Assembly (NCBI GenBank): GCA_964030785.1
Contig: OZ034975.1
Span: forward strand, 1 to 64,000
Direction of reading: 5' to 3'
DNA: 64,000 nt
From: Siderastrea siderea
Taxonomy: Eukaryota > Cnidaria > Anthozoa > Scleractinia > Rhizangiidae
The translations under genes and the position numbers were made by a program. Below the pieces are notes generated by a model. It was not told the origin of the DNA, did no database searches, and was given only the letters and a program-made list of their open reading frames with translations. This document shows, one piece after another, positions 1 through 13,511 of this stretch (position 1 is its first letter; every line of letters starts with the position of its first letter).

Positions 1-3000
1 AAGCACAAAGAAGGCGCGATATGTGCGATCCTTAGGGAAAAAACCCCATTTTGGGGCATTCCCAGAGGCTAAAAAAGGTGTTGTTAACTCCGCAAGGCTG
101 CGCAAGGCTGCGCACTGGCCCAATAATAATGCAAATCCCTCGGGGCTATCAGAAAAAAAAGTTTATTGTGTAGAAAGTCTGCGATTTTGTCGATAAGGTG
201 GGAATTTCAGTTTTGAGAGGGGTGGGGTGGGTCCCTCAAAAAAGTGCTGGTTTTGGTGCAACGGCCCCAGCACAAAAGCACCCCAGATCCCGTTGCGGCA
301 CCAAAAAACATTCATTTGGCACTATTTTTATCGAATTTGGCGATACTAAAAAGTGCTGCACTTTTTCAGGGCTTGAATTAGCCCCCAAAAGCAGAAAAAA
401 GCTAATTGGCGCTCTCAGCTGCATGCACAAAGGTCCCAAAGGCATTTAATCCCTCTGGGACCATCCGAAAAAAATTCCTTTTGTGCAAAAGCACAAAGGA
501 GGCGCGATATGTGCGATCCTTAGGGAAAAAACCCCATTTTTGGCCTTCCCAGAGGCTAAAAAAGGTGTTGTTAACTGCCCAAGGCTGCGCAAGGCTGCGC
601 ACTGGCCCAATAATAATGCAAATCCCTCGGGGCTATCAGAAAAAAAAGTTTATTGTGTAGAAAGGCACGATATGTGCGAGCCTTAGGGAAAAAACCCCAT
701 TTTTGGCCTTCCCAGAGGCTAAAAAAGCTAACTGGCAGTCTCAGCTGCATGCACAAAGCTCCAAAATGCATTCAATCCCTCTGGGACCATCCGAAAAAAA
801 TTCCTTTTGTGCAAAAGCACAAAGAAGGCGCGATATGTGCGATCCTTAGGGAAAAAACCCCATTTTGGGGCATTCCCAGAGGCTAAAAAAGGTGTTGTTA
901 ACTCCGCAAGGCTGCGCAAGGCTGCGCACTGGCCCAATAATAATGCAAATCCCTCGGGGCTATCAGAAAAAAAAGTTTATTGTGTAGAAAGTCTGCGATT
1001 TTGTCGATAAGGTGGGAATTTCAGTTTTGAGAGGGGTGGGGTGGGTCCCTCAAAAAAGTGCTGGTTTTGGTGCAACGGCCCCAGCACAAAAGCACCCCAG
1101 ATCCCGTTGCGGCACCAAAAAACATTCCATTTGGCACTATTTTTATCGAATTTGGCGATACTAAAAAGTGCTGCACTTTTTCAGGGCTTGAATTAGCCCC
1201 CAAAAGCAGAAAAAAGCTAATTGGCGCTCTCAGCTGCATGCACAAAGGTCCCAAAGGCATTTAATCCCTCTGGGACCATCCGAAAAAAATTCCTTTTGTG
1301 CAAAAGCACAAAGGAGGCGCGATATGTGCGATCCTTAGGGAAAAAACCCCATTTTTGGCCTTCCCAGAGGCTAAAAAAGGTGTTGTTAACTGCCCAAGGC
1401 TGCGCAAGGCTGCGCACTGGCCCAATAATAATGCAAATCCCTCGGGGCTATCAGAAAAAAAAGTTTATTGTGTAGAAAGGCACGATATGTGCGAGCCTTA
1501 GGGAAAAAACCCCATTTTTGGCCTTCCCAGAGGCTAAAAAAGCTAACTGGCAGTCTCAGCTGCATGCACAAAGCTCCAAAATGCATTCAATCCCTCTGGG
1601 ACCATCCGAAAAAAATTCCTTTTGTGCAAAAGCACAAAGAAGGCGCGATATGTGCGATCCTTAGGGAAAAAACCCCATTTTGGGGCATTCCCAGAGGCTA
1701 AAAAAGGTGTTGTTAACTCCGCAAGGCTGCGCAAGGCTGCGCACTGGCCCAATAATAATGCAAATCCCTCGGGGCTATCAGAAAAAAAAGTTTATTGTGT
1801 AGAAAGTCTGCGATTTTGTCGATAAGGTGGGAATTTCAGTTTTGAGAGGGGTGGGGTGGGTCCCTCAAAAAAGTGCTGGTTTTGGTGCAACGGCCCCAGC
1901 ACAAAAGCACCCCAGATCCCGTTGCGGCACCAAAAAACATTCCATTTGGCACTATTTTTATCGAATTTGGCGATACTAAAAAGTGCTGCACTTTTTCAGG
2001 GCTTGAATTAGCCCCCAAAAGCAGAAAAAAGCTAATTGGCGCTCTCAGCTGCATGCACAAAGGTCCCAAAGGCATTTAATCCCTCTGGGACCATCCGAAA
2101 AAAATTCCTTTTGTGCAAAAGCACAAAGGAGGCGCGATATGTGCGATCCTTAGGGAAAAAACCCCATTTTTGGCCTTCCCAGAGGCTAAAAAAGGTGTTG
2201 TTAACTGCCCAAGGCTGCGCAAGGCTGCGCACTGGCCCAATAATAATGCAAATCCCTCGGGGCTATCAGAAAAAAAAGTTTATTGTGTAGAAAGGCACGA
2301 TATGTGCGAGCCTTAGGGAAAAAACCCCATTTTTGGCCTTCCCAGAGGCTAAAAAAGCTAACTGGCAGTCTCAGCTGCATGCACAAAGCTCCAAAATGCA
2401 TTCAATCCCTCTGGGACCATCCGAAAAAAATTCCTTTTGTGCAAAAGCACAAAGAAGGCGCGATATGTGCGATCCTTAGGGAAAAAACCCCATTTTGGGG
2501 CATTCCCAGAGGCTAAAAAAGGTGTTGTTAACTCCGCAAGGCTGCGCAAGGCTGCGCACTGGCCCAATAATAATGCAAATCCCTCGGGGCTATCAGAAAA
2601 AAAAGTTTATTGTGTAGAAAGTCTGCGATTTTGTCGATAAGGTGGGAATTTCAGTTTTGAGAGGGGTGGGGTGGGTCCCTCAAAAAAGTGCTGGTTTTGG
2701 TGCAACGGCCCCAGCACAAAAGCACCCCAGATCCCGTTGCGGCACCAAAAAACATTCCATTTGGCACTATTTTTATCGAATTTGGCGATACTAAAAAGTG
2801 CTGCACTTTTTCAGGGCTTGAATTAGCCCCCAAAAGCAGAAAAAAGCTAATTGGCGCTCTCAGCTGCATGCACAAAGGTCCCAAAGGCATTTAATCCCTC
2901 TGGGACCATCCGAAAAAAATTCCTTTTGTGCAAAAGCACAAAGGAGGCGCGATATGTGCGATCCTTAGGGAAAAAACCCCATTTTTGGCCTTCCCAGAGG

Positions 3001-6000
3001 CTAAAAAAGGTGTTGTTAACTGCCCAAGGCTGCGCAAGGCTGCGCACTGGCCCAATAATAATGCAAATCCCTCGGGGCTATCAGAAAAAAAAGTTTATTG
3101 TGTAGAAAGGCACGATATGTGCGAGCCTTAGGGAAAAAACCCCATTTTTGGCCTTCCCAGAGGCTAAAAAAGCTAACTGGCAGTCTCAGCTGCATGCACA
3201 AAGCTCCAAAATGCATTCAATCCCTCTGGGACCATCCGAAAAAAATTCCTTTTGTGCAAAAGCACAAAGAAGGCGCGATATGTGCGATCCTTAGGGAAAA
3301 AACCCCATTTTGGGGCATTCCCAGAGGCTAAAAAAGGTGTTGTTAACTCCGCAAGGCTGCGCAAGGCTGCGCACTGGCCCAATAATAATGCAAATCCCTC
3401 GGGGCTATCAGAAAAAAAAGTTTATTGTGTAGAAAGTCTGCGATTTTGTCGATAAGGTGGGAATTTCAGTTTTGAGAGGGGTGGGGTGGGTCCCTCAAAA
3501 AAGTGCTGGTTTTGGTGCAACGGCCCCAGCACAAAAGCACCCCAGATCCCGTTGCGGCACCAAAAAACATTCCATTTGGCACTATTTTTATCGAATTTGG
3601 CGATACTAAAAAGTGCTGCACTTTTTCAGGGCTTGAATTAGCCCCCAAAAGCAGAAAAAAGCTAATTGGCGCTCTCAGCTGCATGCACAAAGGTCCCAAA
3701 GGCATTTAATCCCTCTGGGACCATCCGAAAAAAATTCCTTTTGTGCAAAAGCACAAAGGAGGCGCGATATGTGCGATCCTTAGGGAAAAAACCCCATTTT
3801 TGGCCTTCCCACTTCCCAGAGGCTAAAAAGGTGTTGTTAACTGCCCAAGGCTGCGCAAGGCTGCGCACTGGCCCAATAATAATGCAAATCCCTCGGGGCT
3901 ATCAGAAAAAAAAGTTTATTGTGTAGAAAGGCACGATATGTGCGAGCCTTAGGAAAAAACCCCATTTTTGGCCTTCCCAGAGGCTAAAAAAGCTAACTGG
4001 CAGTCTCAGCTGCATGCACAAAGCTCCAAAATGCATTCAATCCCTCTGGGACCATCCGAAAAAAATTCCTTTTGTGCAAAAGCACAAAGAAGGCGCGATA
4101 TGTGCGATCCTTAGGGAAAAAACCCCATTTTGGGGCATTCCCAGAGGCTAAAAAAGGTGTTGTTAACTCCGCAAGGCTGCGCAAGGCTGCGCACTGGCCC
4201 AATAATAATGCAAATCCCTCGGGGCTATCAGAAAAAAAAGTTTATTGTGTAGAAAGTCTGCGATTTTGTCGATAAGGTGGGAATTTCAGTTTTGAGAGGG
4301 GTGGGGTGGGTCCCTCAAAAAAGTGCTGGTTTTGGTGCAACGGCCCCAGCACAAAAGCACCCCAGATCCCGTTGCGGCACCAAAAAACATTCCATTTGGC
4401 ACTATTTTTATCGAATTTGGCGATACTAAAAAGTGCTGCACTTTTTCAGGGCTTGAATTAGCCCCCAAAAGCAGAAAAAAGCTAATTGGCGCTCTCAGCT
4501 GCATGCACAAAGGTCCCAAAGGCATTTAATCCCTCTGGGACCATCCGAAAAAAATTCCTTTTGTGCAAAAGCACAAAGGAGGCGCGATATGTGCGATCCT
4601 TAGGGAAAAAACCCCATTTTTGGCCTTCCCAGAGGCTAAAAAAGGTGTTGTTAACTGCCCAAGGCTGCGCAAGGCTGCGCACTGGCCCAATAATAATGCA
4701 AATCCCTCGGGGCTATCAGAAAAAAAAGTTTATTGTGTAGAAAGGCACGATATGTGCGAGCCTTAGGGAAAAAACCCCATTTTTGGCCTTCCCAGAGGCT
4801 AAAAAAGCTAACTGGCAGTCTCAGCTGCATGCACAAAGCTCCAAAATGCATTCAATCCCTCTGGGACCATCCGAAAAAAATTCCTTTTGTGCAAAAGCAC
4901 AAAGAAGGCGCGATATGTGCGATCCTTAGGGAAAAAACCCCATTTTGGGGCATTCCCAGAGGCTAAAAAAGGTGTTGTTAACTCCGCAAGGCTGCGCAAG
5001 GCTGCGCACTGGCCCAATAATAATGCAAATCCCTCGGGCTATCAGAAAAAAAAGTTTATTGTGTAGAAAGTCTGCGATTTTGTCGATAAGGTGGGAATTT
5101 CAGTTTTGAGAGGGGTGGGGTGGGTCCCTCAAAAAAGTGCTGGTTTTGGTGCAACGGCCCCAGCACAAAAGCACCCCAGATCCCGTTGCGGCACCAAAAA
5201 ACATTCCATTTGGCACTATTTTTATCGAATTTGGCGATACTAAAAAGTGCTGCACTTTTTCAGGGCTTGAATTAGCCCCCAAAAGCAGAAAAAAGCTAAT
5301 TGGCGCTCTCAGCTGCATGCACAAAGGTCCCAAAGGCATTTAATCCCTCTGGGACCATCCGAAAAAAATTCCTTTTGTGCAAAAGCACAAAGGAGGCGCG
5401 ATATGTGCGATCCTTAGGGAAAAAACCCCATTTTTGGCCTTCCCAGAGGCTAAAAAAGGTGTTGTTAACTGCCCAAGGCTGCGCAAGGCTGCGCACTGGC
5501 CCAATAATAATGCAAATCCCTCGGGGCTATCAGAAAAAAAAGTTTATTGTGTAGAAAGGCACGATATGTGCGAGCCTTAGGGAAAAAACCCCATTTTTGG
5601 CCTTCCCAGAGGCTAAAAAAGCTAACTGGCAGTCTCAGCTGCATGCACAAAGCTCCAAAATGCATTCAATCCCTCTGGGACCATCCGAAAAAAATTCCTT
5701 TTGTGCAAAAGCACAAAGAAGGCGCGATATGTGCGATCCTTAGGGAAAAAACCCCATTTTGGGGCATTCCCAGAGGCTAAAAAAGGTGTTGTTAACTCCG
5801 CAAGGCTGCGCAAGGCTGCGCACTGGCCCAATAATAATGCAAATCCCTCGGGGCTATCAGAAAAAAAAGTTTATTGTGTAGAAAGTCTGCGATTTTGTCG
5901 ATAAGGTGGGAATTTCAGTTTTGAGAGGGGTGGGGTGGGTCCCTCAAAAAAGTGCTGGTTTTGGTGCAACGGCCCCAGCACAAAAGCACCCCAGATCCCG

Positions 6001-9000
6001 TTGCGGCACCAAAAAACATTCCATTTGGCACTATTTTTATCGAATTTGGCGATACTAAAAAGTGCTGCACTTTTTCAGGGCTTGAATTAGCCCCCAAAAG
6101 CAGAAAAAAGCTAATTGGCGCTCTCAGCTGCATGCACAAAGGTCCCAAAGGCATTTAATCCCTCTGGGACCATCCGAAAAAAATTCCTTTTGTGCAAAAG
6201 CACAAAGGAGGCGCGATATGTGCGATCCTTAGGGAAAAAACCCCATTTTTGGCCTTCCAGAGGCTAAAAAAGGTGTTGTTAACTGCCCAAGGCTGCGCAA
6301 GGCTGCGCACTGGCCCAATAATAATGCAAATCCCTCGGGGCTATCAGAAAAAAAAGTTTATTGTGTAGAAAGGCACGATATGTGCGAGCCTTAGGGAAAA
6401 AACCCCATTTTTGGCCTTCCCAGAGGCTAAAAAAGCTAACTGGCAGTCTCAGCTGCATGCACAAAGCTCCAAAATGCATTCAATCCCTCTGGGACCATCC
6501 GAAAAAAATTCCTTTTGTGCAAAAGCACAAAGAAGGCGCGATATGTGCGATCCTTAGGGAAAAAACCCCATTTTGGGCATTCCCAGAGGCTAAAAAAGGT
6601 GTTGTTAACTCCGCAAGGCTGCGCAAGGCTGCGCACTGGCCCAATAATAATGCAAATCCCTCGGGGCTATCAGAAAAAAAAGTTTATTGTGTAGAAAGTC
6701 TGCGATTTTGTCGATAAGGTGGGAATTTCAGTTTTGAGAGGGGTGGGGTGGGTCCCTCAAAAAAGTGCTGGTTTTGGTGCAACGGCCCCAGCACAAAAGC
6801 ACCCCAGATCCCGTTGCGGCACCAAAAAACATTCCATTTGGCACTATTTTTATCGAATTTGGCGATACTAAAAAGTGCTGCACTTTTTCAGGGCTTGAAT
6901 TAGCCCCCAAAAGCAGAAAAAAGCTAATTGGCGCTCTCAGCTGCATGCACAAAGGTCCCAAAGGCATTTAATCCCTCTGGGACCATCCGAAAAAAATTCC
7001 TTTTGTGCAAAAGCACAAAGGAGGCGCGATATGTGCGATCCTTAGGGAAAAAACCCCATTTTTGGCCTTCCCAGAGGCTAAAAAAGGTGTTGTTAACTGC
7101 CCAAGGCTGCGCAAGGCTGCGCACTGGCCCAATAATAATGCAAATCCCTCGGGGCTATCAGAAAAAAAGTTTATTGTGTAGAAAGGCACGATATGTGCGA
7201 GCCTTAGGGAAAAAACCCCATTTTTGGCCTTCCCAGAGGCTAAAAAAGCTAACTGGCAGTCTCAGCTGCATGCACAAAGCTCCAAAATGCATTCAATCCC
7301 TCTGGGACCATCCGAAAAAAATTCCTTTTGTGCAAAAGCACAAAGAAGGCGCGATATGTGCGATCCTTAGGGAAAAAACCCCATTTTGGGGCATTCCCAG
7401 AGGCTAAAAAAGGTGTTGTTAACTCCGCAAGGCTGCGCAAGGCTGCGCACTGGCCCAATAATAATGCAAATCCCTCGGGGCTATCAGAAAAAAAAGTTTA
7501 TTGTGTAGAAAGTCTGCGATTTTGTCGATAAGGTGGGAATTTCAGTTTTGAGAGGGGTGGGTGGGTCCCTCAAAAAAGTGCTGGTTTTGGTGCAACGGCC
7601 CCAGCACAAAAGCACCCCAGATCCCGTTGCGGCACCAAAAAACATTCCATTTGGCACTATTTTTATCGAATTTGGCGATACTAAAAAGTGCTGCACTTTT
7701 TCAGGGCTTGAATTAGCCCCCAAAAGCAGAAAAAAGCTAATTGGCGCTCTCAGCTGCATGCACAAAGGTCCCAAAGGCATTTAATCCCTCTGGGACCATC
7801 CGAAAAAAATTCCTTTTGTGCAAAAGCACAAAGGAGGCGCGATATGTGCGATCCTTAGGGAAAAAACCCCATTTTGGCCTTCCCAGAGGCTAAAAAAGGT
7901 GTTGTTAACTGCCCAAGGCTGCGCAAGGCTGCGCACTGGCCCAATAATAATGCAAATCCCTCGGGGCTATCAGAAAAAAAAGTTTATTGTGTAGAAAGGC
8001 ACGATATGTGCGAGCCTTAGGGAAAAAACCCCATTTTTGGCCTTCCCAGAGGCTAAAAAAGCTAACTGGCAGTCTCAGCTGCATGCACAAAGCTCCAAAA
8101 TGCATTCAATCCCTCTGGGACCATCCGAAAAAAATTCCTTTTGTGCAAAAGCACAAAGAAGGCGCGATATGTGCGATCCTTAGGGAAAAAACCCCATTTT
8201 GGGGCATTCCCAGAGGCTAAAAAAGGTGTTGTTAACTCCGCAAGGCTGCGCAAGGCTGCGCACTGGCCCAATAATAATGCAAATCCCTCGGGGCTATCAG
8301 AAAAAAAAGTTTATTGTGTAGAAAGTCTGCGATTTTGTCGATAAGGTGGGAATTTCAGTTTTGAGAGGGGTGGGGTGGGTCCCTCAAAAAAGTGCTGGTT
8401 TTGGTGCAACGGCCCCAGCACAAAAGCACCCCAGATCCCGTTGCGGCACCAAAAAACATTCCATTTGGCACTATTTTTATCGAATTTGGCGATACTAAAA
8501 AGTGCTGCACTTTTTCAGGGCTTGAATTAGCCCCCAAAAGCAGAAAAAAGCTAATTGGCGCTCTCAGCTGCATGCACAAAGGTCCCAAAGGCATTTAATC
8601 CCTCTGGGACCATCCGAAAAAAATTCCTTTTGTGCAAAAGCACAAAGGAGGCGCGATATGTGCGATCCTTAGGGAAAAAACCCCATTTTTGGCCTTCCAG
8701 AGGCTAAAAAAGGTGTTGTTAACTGCCCAAGGCTGCGCAAGGCTGCGCACTGGCCCAATAATAATGCAAATCCCTCGGGGCTATCAGAAAAAAAAGTTTA
8801 TTGTGTAGAAAGGCACGATATGTGCGAGCCTTAGGGAAAAAACCCCATTTTTGGCCTTCCAGAGGCTAAAAAAGCTAACTGGCAGTCTCAGCTGCATGCA
8901 CAAAGCTCCAAAATGCATTCAATCCCTCTGGGACCATCCGAAAAAAATTCCTTTTGTGCAAAAGCACAAAGAAGGCGCGATATGTGCGATCCTTAGGGAA

Positions 9001-12000
9001 AAAACCCCATTTTGGGGCATTCCCAGAGGCTAAAAAAGGTGTTGTTAACTCCGCAAGGCTGCGCAAGGCTGCGCACTGGCCCAATAATAATGCAAATCCC
9101 TCGGGGCTATCAGAAAAAAAAGTTTATTGTGTAGAAAGTCTGCGATTTTGTCGATAAGGTGGGAATTTCAGTTTTGAGAGGGGTGGGGTGGGTCCCTCAA
9201 AAAAGTGCTGGTTTTGGTGCAACGGCCCCAGCACAAAAGCACCCCAGATCCCGTTGCGGCACCAAAAAACATTCCATTTGGCACTATTTTTATCGAATTT
9301 GGCGATACTAAAAAGTGCTGCACTTTTTCAGGGCTTGAATTAGCCCCCAAAAGCAGAAAAAAGCTAATTGGCGCTCTCAGCTGCATGCACAAAGGTCCCA
9401 AAGGCATTTAATCCCTCTGGGACCATCCGAAAAAAATTCCTTTTGTGCAAAAGCACAAAGGAGGCGCGATATGTGCGATCCTTAGGGAAAAAACCCCATT
9501 TTTGGCCTTCCCAGAGGCTAAAAAAGGTGTTGTTAACTGCCCAAGGCTGCGCAAGGCTGCGCACTGGCCCAATAATAATGCAAATCCCTCGGGGCTATCA
9601 GAAAAAAAAGTTTATTGTGTAGAAAGGCACGATATGTGCGAGCCTTAGGGAAAAAACCCCATTTTTGGCCTTCCCAGAGGCTAAAAAAGCTAACTGGCAG
9701 TCTCAGCTGCATGCACAAAGCTCCAAAATGCATTCAATCCCTCTGGGACCATCCGAAAAAAATTCCTTTTGTGCAAAAGCACAAAGAAGGCGCGATATGT
9801 GCGATCCTTAGGGAAAAAACCCCATTTTGGGGCATTCCCAGAGGCTAAAAAAGGTGTTGTTAACTCCGCAAGGCTGCGCAAGGCTGCGCACTGGCCCAAT
9901 AATAATGCAAATCCCTCGGGGCTATCAGAAAAAAAAGTTTATTGTGTAGAAAGTCTGCGATTTTGTCGATAAGGTGGGAATTTCAGTTTTGAGAGGGGTG
10001 GGGTGGGTCCCTCAAAAAAGTGCTGGTTTTGGTGCAACGGCCCCAGCACAAAAGCACCCCAGATCCCGTTGCGGCACCAAAAAACATTCCATTTGGCACT
10101 ATTTTTATCGAATTTGGCGATACTAAAAAGTGCTGCACTTTTTCAGGGCTTGAATTAGCCCCCAAAAGCAGAAAAAAGCTAATTGGCGCTCTCAGCTGCA
10201 TGCACAAAGGTCCCAAAGGCATTTAATCCCTCTGGGACCATCCGAAAAAAATTCCTTTTGTGCAAAAGCACAAAGGAGGCGCGATATGTGCGATCCTTAG
10301 GGAAAAAACCCCATTTTTGGCCTTCCCAGAGGCTAAAAAAGGTGTTGTTAACTGCCCAAGGCTGCGCAAGGCTGCGCACTGGCCCAATAATAATGCAAAT
10401 CCCTCGGGGCTATCAGAAAAAAAAGTTTATTGTGTAGAAAGGCACGATATGTGCGAGCCTTAGGGAAAAAACCCCATTTTTGGCCTTCCCAGAGGCTAAA
10501 AAAGCTAACTGGCAGTCTCAGCTGCATGCACAAAGCTCCAAAATGCATTCAATCCCTCTGGGACCATCCGAAAAAAATTCCTTTTGTGCAAAAGCACAAA
10601 GAAGGCGCGATATGTGCGATCCTTAGGGAAAAAACCCCATTTTGGGGCATTCCCAGAGGCTAAAAAAGGTGTTGTTAACTCCGCAAGGCTGCGCAAGGCT
10701 GCGCACTGGCCCAATAATAATGCAAATCCCTCGGGGCTATCAGAAAAAAAAGTTTATTGTGTAGAAAGTCTGCGATTTTGTCGATAAGGTGGGAATTTCA
10801 GTTTTGAGAGGGGTGGGGTGGGTCCCTCAAAAAAGTGCTGGTTTTGGTGCAACGGCCCCAGCACAAAAGCACCCCAGATCCCGTTGCGGCACCAAAAAAC
10901 ATTCCATTTGGCACTATTTTTATCGAATTTGGCGATACTAAAAAGTGCTGCACTTTTTCAGGGCTTGAATTAGCCCCCAAAAGCAGAAAAAAGCTAATTG
11001 GCGCTCTCAGCTGCATGCACAAAGGTCCCAAAGGCATTTAATCCCTCTGGGACCATCCGAAAAAAATTCCTTTTGTGCAAAAGCACAAAGGAGGCGCGAT
11101 ATGTGCGATCCTTAGGGAAAAAACCCCATTTTTGGCCTTCCCAGAGGCTAAAAAAGGTGTTGTTAACTGCCCAAGGCTGCGCAAGGCTGCGCACTGGCCC
11201 AATAATAATGCAAATCCCTCGGGGCTATCAGAAAAAAAAGTTTATTGTGTAGAAAGGCACGATATGTGCGAGCCTTAGGGAAAAAACCCCATTTTTGGCC
11301 TTCCCAGAGGCTAAAAAAGCTAACTGGCAGTCTCAGCTGCATGCACAAAGCTCCAAAATGCATTCAATCCCTCTGGGACCATCCGAAAAAAATTCCTTTT
11401 GTGCAAAAGCACAAAGAAGGCGCGATATGTGCGATCCTTAGGGAAAAAACCCCATTTTGGGGCATTCCCAGAGGCTAAAAAAGGTGTTGTTAACTCCGCA
11501 AGGCTGCGCAAGGCTGCGCACTGGCCCAATAATAATGCAAATCCCTCGGGGCTATCAGAAAAAAAAGTTTATTGTGTAGAAAGTCTGCGATTTTGTCGAT
11601 AAGGTGGGAATTTCAGTTTTGAGAGGGGTGGGGTGGGTCCCTCAAAAAAGTGCTGGTTTTGGTGCAACGGCCCCAGCACAAAAGCACCCCAGATCCCGTT
11701 GCGGCACCAAAAAACATTCCATTTGGCACTATTTTTATCGAATTTGGCGATACTAAAAAGTGCTGCACTTTTTCAGGGCTTGAATTAGCCCCCAAAAGCA
11801 GAAAAAAGCTAATTGGCGCTCTCAGCTGCATGCACAAAGGTCCCAAAGGCATTTAATCCCTCTGGGACCATCCGAAAAAAATTCCTTTTGTGCAAAAGCA
11901 CAAAGGAGGCGCGATATGTGCGATCCTTAGGGAAAAAACCCCATTTTTGGCCTTCCCAGAGGCTAAAAAAGGTGTTGTTAACTGCCCAAGGCTGCGCAAG

Positions 12001-13490
12001 GCTGCGCACTGGCCCAATAATAATGCAAATCCCTCGGGGCTATCAGAAAAAAAAGTTTATTGTGTAGAAAGGCACGATATGTGCGAGCCTTAGGGAAAAA
12101 ACCCCATTTTTGGCCTTCCCAGAGGCTAAAAAAGCTAACTGGCAGTCTCAGCTGCATGCACAAAGCTCCAAAATGCATTCAATCCCTCTGGGACCATCCG
12201 AAAAAAATTCCTTTTGTGCAAAAGCACAAAGAAGGCGCGATATGTGCGATCCTTAGGGAAAAAACCCCATTTTGGGGCATTCCCAGAGGCTAAAAAAGGT
12301 GTTGTTAACTCCGCAAGGCTGCGCAAGGCTGCGCACTGGCCCAATAATAATGCAAATCCCTCGGGGCTATCAGAAAAAAAAGTTTATTGTGTAGAAAGTC
12401 TGCGATTTTGTCGATAAGGTGGGAATTTCAGTTTTGAGAGGGGTGGGGTGGGTCCCTCAAAAAAGTGCTGGTTTTGGTGCAACGGCCCCAGCACAAAAGC
12501 ACCCCAGATCCCGTTGCGGCACCAAAAAACATTCCATTTGGCACTATTTTTATCGAATTTGGCGATACTAAAAAGTGCTGCACTTTTTCAGGGCTTGAAT
12601 TAGCCCCCAAAAGCAGAAAAAAGCTAATTGGCGCTCTCAGCTGCATGCACAAAGGTCCCAAAGGCATTTAATCCCTCTGGGACCATCCGAAAAAAATTCC
12701 TTTTGTGCAAAAGCACAAAGGAGGCGCGATATGTGCATATGTGCGATCCTTAGGGAAAAAACCCCATTTTTGGCCTTCCCAGAGGCTAAAAAAGCTAACT
12801 GGCAGTCTCAGCTGCATGCACAAAGGTCCCAAATGCATTCAATCCCTCTGGGACCATCCGAAAAAAATTCCTTTTGTGCAAAAGCACAAAGAAGGCGCGA
12901 TATGTGCGATCCTTAGGGAAAAAACCCCATTTTGGGGCATTCCCAGAGGCTAAAAAAGGTGTTGTTAACTACGCAAGGCTGCGCAAGGCTGCGCACTGGC
13001 CCAATAATAATGCAAATCCCTCGGGGCTATCAGAAAAAAAACGTTTATTGTGTAGAAAGGCGCGATATGTGCGATCCTTAGGGAAAAAACCCCATTTTTG
13101 GCCTTCCCAGAGGCTAAAAAAGGTGTTGTTAACTGCGCAAGGCTGCGCAAGTCTGCGCACTGGCCCAATAATAATGCAAATCCCTCGGGGCTATCAGAAA
13201 AAAACGTTTATTGTGTAGAAAGTCTGCGATTTTGTCGATAAGGTGGGAATTTCAGTTTTGAGAGGGGTGGGGTGGGTCCCTCAAAAAAGTGCTGGTTTTG
13301 GTGCAACGGCCCCAGCACAAAAGCACCCCAGATCCCGTTGCGGCACCAAAAAACATTCCATTTGGCACTATTTTTATCGAATTTGGCGATACTAAAAAGT
13401 GCTGCACTTTTTCAGGGCTTGAATTAGCCCCCAAAAGCAGAAAAAAGCTAATTGGCGCTCTCAGCTGCATGCACAAAGGTTCAAAATGCC
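1..13490. repeat. Satellite array, 815-bp higher-order unit, about 16.5 copies
   Basis: The same block recurs with a spacing of 815 bp (occasionally 813-820 because of small indels) from the left edge to about 13,490. Taking 501-1315 as one unit, it splits into module 1 (501-664), module 2 (665-826), module 3 (827-991) and module 4 (992-1315). Modules 1 and 3 are near-copies with the GGCTGCGCAAGGCTGCGCAC tract. Modules 1, 2 and 3 share a 5' half (GATATGTGCGA to CCCAGAGGCT). Modules 2 and 4 share a 3' half ending in GTGCAAAAGCACAAAG. Copies are nearly identical, with rare differences such as the inserted CACTTCC near 3,810. The array continues off the left edge. No coding role is evident. Confidence 0.97.
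12733..13490. repeat. Rearranged right edge of the 815-bp satellite
   Basis: From 12,733 the regular module order breaks. Module 1 is almost wholly lost, with a small GATATGTGCATATGTGCG junction at 12,728-12,745. It is followed by module 2, a module-3-like copy (from about 12,893), a further module-1-like copy (from about 13,057) with ACGTTTATTG in place of AAGTTTATTG, and a module 4 that breaks off at about 13,490. Divergence and module loss at the end of an array are expected where unequal exchange homogenises the interior more than the edge. Confidence 0.85.
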
Positions 13491-13511
13491 TTTCGCAATG
13501 CATTGTGGGAT
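13491..13511 (-). promoter_or_regulatory. SBS-like (ZNF143/THAP11) motif at the satellite border
   Basis: Read on the minus strand, 13,510-13,494 is TCCCACAATGCATTGCG, which fits the core of the metazoan SBS promoter motif (TCCCAnAATGCMWYGCG) bound by ZNF143 and THAP11. It lies immediately outside the satellite. No gene start that I can identify lies next to it, so this is a motif match only. Confidence 0.35.

Noticed and set aside
198..13218. Dozens of recurring open frames of 60-159 codons on both strands of the satellite
   Set aside because: They recur at the 815-bp period on both strands, vary with single-base indels, lack splice context and match no family. They are by-products of the repeat.
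1..13490. CRISPR-like or bacterial repeat array
   Set aside because: Unit length, near identity of the whole unit and the eukaryotic setting rule this out.
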